From Deltaproteobacteria bacterium (lineage in GTDB: Bacteria > Myxococcota_A > UBA796 > UBA2385), in assembly GCA_003694325.1 (NCBI GenBank), contig RFKJ01000003.1, positions 1 through 6,147 of the forward strand: 6,147 bases of DNA. Direction: 5' to 3'. The notes under the pieces were generated by a model that saw only the letters and a list, made by a program, of their open reading frames with translations, had not been told where the DNA came from and ran no database searches. The translations under genes were made by a program, and so were the position numbers. Positions within the stretch are counted from its first letter, which is position 1, and every line of letters starts with the position of its first letter. This document shows, in pieces, positions 1-4,850 of this stretch.

Positions 1-36
1 CGCCGTTGCGGGCGCCGTCGCGGGCGCCGTGGCGGG
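1..36. repeat. Three 12-bp tandem repeats
   Basis: Three perfectly adjacent 12-bp units (1-12, 13-24, 25-36) share the form CGCCGTNGCGGG and differ only at base 7 (T, C, G). In the plus frame starting at base 2 the variable base is the third position of a valine codon, so each unit reads Ala-Val-Ala-Gly. On the minus strand it is the third position of an alanine codon, giving Ala-Thr-Ala-Pro units. Variation only at a silent position hints that the array is, or was, translated, but it does not decide the strand. The array may continue to the left of the window. Confidence 0.85.
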
Positions 37-49
37 GAAAAAAGGGTAA
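2..49 (+). CDS. Possible 3' end of an upstream gene with an AVAG-repeat tail (partial)
   Basis: Reading from base 2, the plus strand encodes three Ala-Val-Ala-Gly repeats followed by Lys-Lys-Gly and a TAA stop at 47-49, which is 33 bases before the ATG of the aldehyde dehydrogenase. A gene end at this spacing would fit a same-strand operon. The small hydrophobic repeats with a basic end could be a flexible or membrane-associated C-terminal tail. Two points weaken the call. AAA-AAA codons and a TAA stop are unusual in this GC-rich context. The opposite strand is also open here, with an ATG at 57-55 followed by Met-Thr-His-Tyr-Pro-Phe-Phe and Pro-Ala-Thr-Ala repeats, so a divergent gene is possible. 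Only 15 residues are visible and no function can be assigned. Confidence 0.3.
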   Translation, partial: AVAGAVAGAVAGKKG

Positions 50-58
50 TGGGTCATA

Positions 59-74
59 CCTGACACGTGGTAGG
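59..74. promoter_or_regulatory. Imperfect 16-bp palindrome upstream of the aldehyde dehydrogenase, candidate operator
   Basis: CCTGACAC followed by GTGGTAGG forms a 16-bp dyad in which 6 of 8 base pairs match, centred on a perfect CACGTG. It ends 8 bases before the ATG at 83 and covers the best Shine-Dalgarno-like stretch (GGTAGGG, 69-75). A dimeric regulator bound here would interfere with transcription or translation initiation. Short palindromes of this size in front of catabolic genes are typical operators for TetR/MarR-type repressors, but no regulator gene is visible. I see no convincing -35/-10 pair in the short A-rich stretch 37-60. Chance occurrence is a real possibility. Confidence 0.25.
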
Positions 75-82
75 GTGTGGGC

Positions 83-1516
83 ATGACCAGCTCCCCTGAA
101 GAAGAATCCGGCTCGACCGCCGACCTCGACACCGCCTTCGGTCGGTTGAAGGACGCATGGAAGCAGCACCAGGGGCTGAGCTATGCCCAGCGCATGGCCT
201 GCCTGAAGGCGTTGCTGACCTGGGTGCGCAAGCACAAGGAGGAGCTGGCGGAGACGATCTCGGCCGACTTCGGGCACCGCAGTCGCGAGGAGACGCTGTT
301 GGCCGAGGTGTTCACGGTGGTGGACGAGATCCGGCACACCCGCAGTCACCTCGCCGAGTGGATGGAGGAGCAGCCACGGCCGGTGTCGATGACCTTCAAG
401 CCGGGCACGGCCAAGGTGGTGTGGCAGCCGCTCGGTGTGGTCGGGGTGATCGCGCCGTGGAACTACCCGTTCCAGCTCGCCATCCTGCCCATGGTCGCTG
501 CGATCTCGGCCGGGTGCCGGGTGCTGGTGAAGCCCAGTGAGCTGGCCCCCCGCACGGCGGAGCTGTTCGCGCGGATGGTGGGCGAGGTCCTGCCCCCCGA
601 CGTGGCCCAGGTGGTCACCGGCGGCGTCGAGGTCAGCGCTGCGTTCAGCGCCCTGCCCTTCGACCACCTGTTCTTCACCGGCAGCACCTCCGTCGGACGG
701 CACGTGATGCGGGCCGCCGCCGACAACCTGACACCCGTCACCTTGGAGCTGGGAGGCAAGTCTCCGGCCATCGTACACCCGAGCTTCCCCATGGCGCGGG
801 CGGCTGAACGGATCATGGCCGGCAAGCTGTTCAACGCCGGCCAGACCTGCATTGCCCCCGACTATGTCCTGGTGACCCGCGATCAGCGGGACGCGCTGGT
901 CGACCAGCTCGTGGCCGCGGTCGGCCGCGCCTACCCCAAGCTGGTGGACAACCCGGACTACACCGCGATCATCAACGAGCGCCACCACGCCCGGCTCCAG
1001 CACGCCATCCAGGATGCCCGGGACAAGGGCGCCCGGGTGGTCGAGGTCAACCCGGCCAACGAGACCTTCGATCCCCAGCGCCGCAAGCTTCCGCCCACGC
1101 TGGTGCTCGATGGCACCGACGACATGATCGTCCTGCAGGACGAGATCTTCGGGCCGGTGCTGCCCGTCGTCGCCGTCGATGACATCGAGGCGGCCATCGC
1201 CTATGTCAACGACCGGCCCCGCCCCCTGGCCCTGTACTACTTCGACTGGAACAGCCGCCGCTGTGACGCGATGATCCAGCGGACCTGGTCCGGTGGGGTC
1301 TGTCTCAATGACACGATCCTGCACTTCAGCCAGCTCGAGCTGCCCTTCGGGGGCGTGGGCCCCAGCGGGATGGGGGCCTACCACGGGTGGTACGGCTTCC
1401 GCACCTTCTCCCACGAAAAGGGTGTGTTCCGGCAGGCGCGGGTCAACGGCACGAAGCTCATCAGTCCACCCTACGGCAAGCTCGTCAACCGGGCGCTCAA
1501 GGTGATGATCGGTTGA
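83..1516 (+). CDS. Class-3 aldehyde dehydrogenase, coniferyl aldehyde dehydrogenase (CalB)-like
   Basis: Predicted soluble cytoplasmic NAD(P)-dependent aldehyde dehydrogenase of 477 residues that oxidises an aldehyde to its carboxylic acid. The full fold is present: APWNYPF with Asn127 (oxyanion hole), KPSE and FTGSTSVG for cofactor binding, ELGGK with general base Glu222, FNAGQTC with catalytic Cys256, and EIFGPV with Glu354. The Asn-Glu (95) and Glu-Cys (34) spacings equal those of mammalian class-3 enzymes, and the C-terminal PFGGVGPSGMGAYHG motif with a later FRTFSHEKGVF is typical of the ALDH3/CalB branch. Substrates in this branch range from aromatic aldehydes such as coniferaldehyde to long-chain fatty aldehydes, and sequence alone does not choose. 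No C-terminal membrane anchor is seen, unlike mammalian FALDH. I chose ATG 83 because GGTAGGG lies 7 bases upstream; a GTG at 77 is in frame but too close to that site. The gene abuts the downstream hydrolase. Confidence 0.95.
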   Translation: MTSSPEEESGSTADLDTAFGRLKDAWKQHQGLSYAQRMACLKALLTWVRKHKEELAETISADFGHRSREETLLAEVFTVVDEIRHTRSHLAEWMEEQPRPVSMTFKPGTAKVVWQPLGVVGVIAPWNYPFQLAILPMVAAISAGCRVLVKPSELAPRTAELFARMVGEVLPPDVAQVVTGGVEVSAAFSALPFDHLFFTGSTSVGRHVMRAAADNLTPVTLELGGKSPAIVHPSFPMARAAERIMAGKLFNAGQTCIAPDYVLVTRDQRDALVDQLVAAVGRAYPKLVDNPDYTAIINERHHARLQHAIQDARDKGARVVEVNPANETFDPQRRKLPPTLVLDGTDDMIVLQDEIFGPVLPVVAVDDIEAAIAYVNDRPRPLALYYFDWNSRRCDAMIQRTWSGGVCLNDTILHFSQLELPFGGVGPSGMGAYHGWYGFRTFSHEKGVFRQARVNGTKLISPPYGKLVNRALKVMIG

Positions 1517-3189
1517 TGCCCGGCGCGTCGTACCGGACGGATTCGGTCCCGCCGCGCTCCGGCGGGCGTGATGGGGATGGGGAGCATCCCCGGCGGTCCG
1601 TGCACCCGCATCGCCCCTCGACGGGTCCCCGGTGGCGGTGGGCGTGGGGCCTGGTGCTCCTCGGCCTCGGCGTGTCGCCGGCCCGCGGGCAACCGACCGG
1701 GGACGCCGACCCGCTGCTGTCGGTGTTGCAGGCGGTGGATCGCGGCCAGCGGAAGGGGGCCCTGCCGCTGCCGGCGGTGGTGATTCCGGTGGAGGGTGCC
1801 ACCGGTCCTCCCGACCGCACCTGCGAGGAGGACCTCGCCGCCGCCGCGGCCCTTCGGCGGACCCGCCCCGAGCCGACCCCCCCGGCCGAGCCGGTGCGCC
1901 CGCCCATCGACTGGCCGGATCGTCCCCAGGGGGAGCGCATCGACCCGGGCGTCATGCAGAAGGTGACGGTGACGGAGGCCACTCTCGCCGACAGCGGGTT
2001 GCCCGGCCTCGACCCCGATGGGCTGCCGGTCACCCCGCTTGAGGGCCGACCCGAGGATCTCGCCCGGGTCGGTGATGTCCTCCGCCAGGCAGCCAGCGGT
2101 CAGCGTACCCGCCTGACCTTCTTCGGCGCCTCCCACACCAGCGGAGACATGTGGACCGGGCACCTCCGCCGCATCCTCCAGGAACGCTATGGGGACCTGG
2201 GTCACGGGTTCATCCTGCCCGCGGCACTGTACAGGGGCTATCGGGGCCAGGACCTCAACCTGTGCCGCACCGATGGGTGGCGCGTCGACTGGGTGGGCAG
2301 GAAGGACGGCCGCGACGATGGGCTGTACGGTTTCGGGGCGACGGTCAGCAGCTACGATCCGGCCGACTTCGGGTGGCTGCAGACCACGACCGACAACCCC
2401 CAGGGTCGGGCCGTCTCCCGCTACGAGATCTTCACCCTCGGAGAACCCCACGGCGGCACGCTCATCGCCCAGGTCGACGAGGCTCTCCCCGAGGCGTTGC
2501 CCACCGCGGCGTCGGATGTCCGCTACCAGCGGTGGCGGATCGAGGTCCCCGACGGTCCCCACCGGCTGGTGCTCCGGCCCCAGGGCGACGGCGAGGTCCG
2601 GATCCTCGGCGTGAGCGCCGAGCGCGTCGGCCCCGGCGTGATTGTCGACGCCATCGGGATCCGGGGGCGGACCGCCCGGAGCTGGCTGCGGTGGGACACC
2701 GACCTGGCCACCCGGCTCATCGCGTCCCTGGATACCGACCTCATCGTGCTGGCCTACGGCACCAACGAGGCCAACGACAGCGCCCTGACCCTCGACGACT
2801 ACCGCACCGACCTCCGCGCGGTCCTCGACATCGCCCGGCAGGCTGCCCCCGACGCCGCCTGCATCCTCGCCGGCCCCAGCGACCGCGGCAAGCGACTGTC
2901 CAGCGACACCTGGGCGATCTGGGATCGCACGGCCCCCATTGCCCAGGTCCAGCGGGAGGTGGCGCCCGAGTTCGGCTGCGTGTTCTGGGACTGGCAGCAG
3001 GCCACCGGCGGGCCGGGCTCGCAGATCGCCTGGGTGCTCTCCGACCCGCCCCTGGCCGCCCGCGACGGCATCCACTTCACCCGGGCCGGCTACGAGAAGT
3101 CGGCCGAGCTGTTCCTCATGGCCATGGAGCAGGCGGCGCTGGACAGCGGCGGCCTCCCGGGCGAGACGCTGATCGGCGCCGCTCGCTGA
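1516..3189 (+). CDS. Exported SGNH/GDSL-type hydrolase with an inserted domain (Ape1-like layout)
   Basis: Predicted esterase of 557 residues, exported by the Sec route. A hydrophobic stretch at residues 42-55 (WAWGLVLLGLG) followed by ARG|Q looks like a signal peptide; residues 59-190 are largely a Pro/Ala/Arg-rich linker. SGNH blocks follow: FFGASHT with nucleophile Ser206, Gly384 in GIRGR (block II), YGTNEAND with Asn417 (block III), and DGIHFT with Asp517 and His520 (block V). Block I has Ala205 where most relatives have the Asp of GDS. About 175 residues separate blocks I and II, far more than usual, and roughly 250-370 are beta-strand-like (RYEIF, RWRIEV, HRLVLRP, VRILGV), suggesting an inserted carbohydrate-binding-like jelly roll. 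That layout and the GTNE motif recall peptidoglycan O-acetylesterase Ape1, so a cell-wall or polysaccharide deacetylase is a reasonable guess, not a demonstrated role. The ATG overlaps the upstream stop by one base. An in-frame GTG at 1600 would give a more usual 30-residue signal peptide. Confidence 0.87.
   Translation: MPGASYRTDSVPPRSGGRDGDGEHPRRSVHPHRPSTGPRWRWAWGLVLLGLGVSPARGQPTGDADPLLSVLQAVDRGQRKGALPLPAVVIPVEGATGPPDRTCEEDLAAAAALRRTRPEPTPPAEPVRPPIDWPDRPQGERIDPGVMQKVTVTEATLADSGLPGLDPDGLPVTPLEGRPEDLARVGDVLRQAASGQRTRLTFFGASHTSGDMWTGHLRRILQERYGDLGHGFILPAALYRGYRGQDLNLCRTDGWRVDWVGRKDGRDDGLYGFGATVSSYDPADFGWLQTTTDNPQGRAVSRYEIFTLGEPHGGTLIAQVDEALPEALPTAASDVRYQRWRIEVPDGPHRLVLRPQGDGEVRILGVSAERVGPGVIVDAIGIRGRTARSWLRWDTDLATRLIASLDTDLIVLAYGTNEANDSALTLDDYRTDLRAVLDIARQAAPDAACILAGPSDRGKRLSSDTWAIWDRTAPIAQVQREVAPEFGCVFWDWQQATGGPGSQIAWVLSDPPLAARDGIHFTRAGYEKSAELFLMAMEQAALDSGGLPGETLIGAAR
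1548..1566 (+). other. GC-rich hairpin just after the aldehyde dehydrogenase stop
   Basis: CCCGCCG (1548-1554) and CGGCGGG (1560-1566) form a perfect 7-bp stem with a 5-base loop (CGCTC). No T-run follows, so it is not a standard intrinsic terminator. It lies 31 bases after the aldehyde dehydrogenase stop and 33 bases before the alternative GTG start (1600) of the hydrolase. It could be a weak attenuator or mRNA-stabilising element if that later start is the true one, or simply coding sequence if the 1516 start is used. Confidence 0.35.
3090..3189. other. Convergent 3' overlap of the hydrolase and MlrC-like genes
   Basis: The last 100 bases of the plus-strand hydrolase gene, which include its block V catalytic Asp/His region up to the TGA at 3187-3189, are also read on the minus strand as the last 33 residues of the MlrC-like protein, ending at a TAG at 3092-3090. 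No intrinsic terminator with a T-run is visible between 3150 and 3250, so transcripts from the two units probably overlap at their ends. The hydrolase residues here are clearly conserved family motif. The MlrC-side residues lie beyond the family core and look unconstrained. Confidence 0.75.
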
Positions 3190-4850
3190 GGGAGGGCCCG
3201 GCGCCGGCGGTCGGCGGGGCGCCAGTCATCGACCGGGTCCTTGGGGTGGACCGGGCCGTCGAACTGCATGCGCCAGGCGACGTCGAAGTCGGTCTGGCCG
3301 CGGGTCCGGGCGTAGATCGTCAGGCGGTTGTGCCACAGGAAGTACAGGCGAAACGGAAACAGGCTCTTGACCACGCAGATGTCGGCGAACCACGGCCGCA
3401 GCCCCATGTCGCGGTAGAAGCTCGGCTTCATGGCCAGCGGTGGCCCCTCGGTCACCACGAGCTGGACGTGGTCGAGGTCCAGCAGCAGGCACCGCCCGAA
3501 GGCGGTGTCCGCCCGCTTGCGACGCAGCCGCCCCTGGACCGGCAGCGGCGGGTTGTCGGGGTCCAGGCGCCCGCCCAGGGTCACCGCGACCTCGCTGCCG
3601 TCGGGGAGATCCCACAGCGCCGCCACCGCCGCCGCGTCCCGGATCGGGGCGAGGATCCGCAGTCCCTGGCCTTCGGCGAGCAGGTGGGACAGCAGCCGGG
3701 TGCTCTCCCCGGCCGCGCCGGCCCCGACCATGTCGGAGGCGTCGGAGATGCACACCGTGCCGAACCGCCGGCGCCACCGGGCCGCTCGGGCCCGCTGGAG
3801 GGCCTCGGCGGCGTCGGGCAGCTCGGGCGGCAGGCGATGACGCAGGGCCCAGGCGGCGTCGGCCAGCTCGTCGGCCAGCGCGTCGGCCAGGGCCGCGTCG
3901 TCGTCGGTGATGGCGACCACCCCCCACCCGAGGTCGGGGGCGTCGCTCCAGATGTGACACATGCACAGGGACACGGACAGGACCCGGGGGTCTCGCTCCA
4001 TCCGGCGCATCCGGCGGAAGACGGGCCGCATGGTCGGCAGGAAGTCGATGGTGGTGCCTCCCCCCAGCACCATGGGCAGGCTGCGCCAGGTCATCGTGGG
4101 CCGGAGCTGCCCCAGCAGCGCCGGGACCAGGATTTCGGCGGCCCGGGCACCGGCCCGGGCGTGGTCGCGGTGCGGGTTGGTCCGGTAGGCGACCAGGACC
4201 GAGAGGGGCTCGACGAGGGCCGGGGTGAGGTGGGCGTGGAGGTCGACGGTCGCCGCCAGGACGACCTCGGAGCCGAGCCGCCGTCGCAGCAGGGCGAGAA
4301 TGTCGGCTTCGGGGGCGGTGCCTCCCTCGCCGCGCATGGCCCCGTGCAGGCTGATGAACACGGCATCGAGCCGGCCGGCCTCCCCCAGCAGCCGGTCGAC
4401 CTCGGCGCAGAACCACGCCTGGGCTGCCCTCGACAGGGGACCCCCGGGAACGGCCCACGCCGACATCAATGGGACCAGCTCGATGCCATCCCCGGCGATG
4501 CGCCGCGCGGCCCGGGCGAAGCCGCTCAGCTCGGCGTGGGCGAGGAAGCCCGGCGCCTCGACCCCCCGCGGTCCGACCGCCTGGAGGAGGTCCTCGCCGG
4601 TCCGCAGGTGGGTCCGCCGGAAGTCCTCGACCTCGGTCCGCACCGGCGACAGGGCGTTGCTCTCCTGGGCGAAGCGCAGCAGGCCGATGCGCAGCCGGCC
4701 CGAGGTGGCGCGGGTCTCGGCGGCGGAGTCCCGGGTGTCGGCGCTCCGGGCGTTGGAGCCCCGGGCGCTGGAGCCCCGGGCGTCGGCGGCTCCGGCCGGG
4801 GGGGTGCCGGTGCCGGGGGGCGACGTCGTGGAGGGCGTGGCCGCGCTCAT
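3090..4850 (-). CDS. MlrC-like (M81 family) metallopeptidase
   Basis: Predicted zinc-dependent hydrolase of 586 residues, two-domain MlrC/DUF1485 type. The founding member, MlrC, cleaves the tetrapeptide intermediate of microcystin breakdown; most family members have unknown substrates. After a low-complexity tail (residues 1-52) the N-terminal domain begins LRIGLLRFAQESNALSP with the conserved QESN (Glu63). It has SLHGAM (His169), VDLHAH (Asp203, His205) and YRTNPHRD (His227); the D-x-H-x21-H spacing is that of the MlrC zinc site. IWSDAPDLGWGVVAITD (about 301-317) and DASDMVGAGAAGEST (about 370-384) mark the later core, the latter departing from the more usual ADNxGGGAPGDST. The family core ends near residue 545; a basic tail of about 35 residues follows. 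No signal peptide is seen, so it is probably cytoplasmic. ATG 4850 overlaps the upstream lyase stop as ATGA, indicating translational coupling; in-frame upstream sequence to 5192 lies within the lyase gene and was excluded. A microcystin substrate should not be assumed. Confidence 0.88.
   Translation of the reverse strand: MSAATPSTTSPPGTGTPPAGAADARGSSARGSNARSADTRDSAAETRATSGRLRIGLLRFAQESNALSPVRTEVEDFRRTHLRTGEDLLQAVGPRGVEAPGFLAHAELSGFARAARRIAGDGIELVPLMSAWAVPGGPLSRAAQAWFCAEVDRLLGEAGRLDAVFISLHGAMRGEGGTAPEADILALLRRRLGSEVVLAATVDLHAHLTPALVEPLSVLVAYRTNPHRDHARAGARAAEILVPALLGQLRPTMTWRSLPMVLGGGTTIDFLPTMRPVFRRMRRMERDPRVLSVSLCMCHIWSDAPDLGWGVVAITDDDAALADALADELADAAWALRHRLPPELPDAAEALQRARAARWRRRFGTVCISDASDMVGAGAAGESTRLLSHLLAEGQGLRILAPIRDAAAVAALWDLPDGSEVAVTLGGRLDPDNPPLPVQGRLRRKRADTAFGRCLLLDLDHVQLVVTEGPPLAMKPSFYRDMGLRPWFADICVVKSLFPFRLYFLWHNRLTIYARTRGQTDFDVAWRMQFDGPVHPKDPVDDWRPADRRRRALPQRAAPISVSPGRPPLSSAACSMAMRNSSADFS
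4722..4796 (-). repeat. Five 15-bp tandem repeats encoding the N-terminal tail of the MlrC-like protein
   Basis: Five adjacent 15-bp units (4722-4736, 4737-4751, 4752-4766, 4767-4781, 4782-4796) resemble GCTGGAGCCCCGGGC on the plus strand; units 3 and 4 differ at one base only. The period is a multiple of three, so the reading frame is kept. On the minus strand they encode residues 19-43 of the MlrC-like protein as a degenerate pentapeptide ladder (ARGSS, ARGSN, ARSAD, TRDSA). The peptide is Ala/Arg/Ser-rich and probably disordered. Such arrays change copy number by slippage, so tail length may vary between strains. Confidence 0.75.

Noticed and set aside
37..60. A-rich patch with TAATGG/CATACC as a possible -10 promoter element
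   Set aside because: No properly spaced -35 hexamer is visible and the stretch may be coding; not strong enough to call.
1471..3075. 534-codon minus-strand open frame antisense to the SGNH hydrolase
   Set aside because: Its composition is Gly/Pro/Ala-rich with no family signature. The plus-strand frame has the complete SGNH block set.
3175..3223. Repeated GGCGCC words that could pair as a bidirectional terminator between the converging genes
   Set aside because: Each word is self-complementary, the loops are long and there is no T-run on either strand, so a terminator cannot be supported.
3090..4850. Assignment as a true microcystin-degradation mlrC
   Set aside because: There are no mlrA, mlrB or mlrD neighbours, and the M81 family is broad; only the family-level call is supported.
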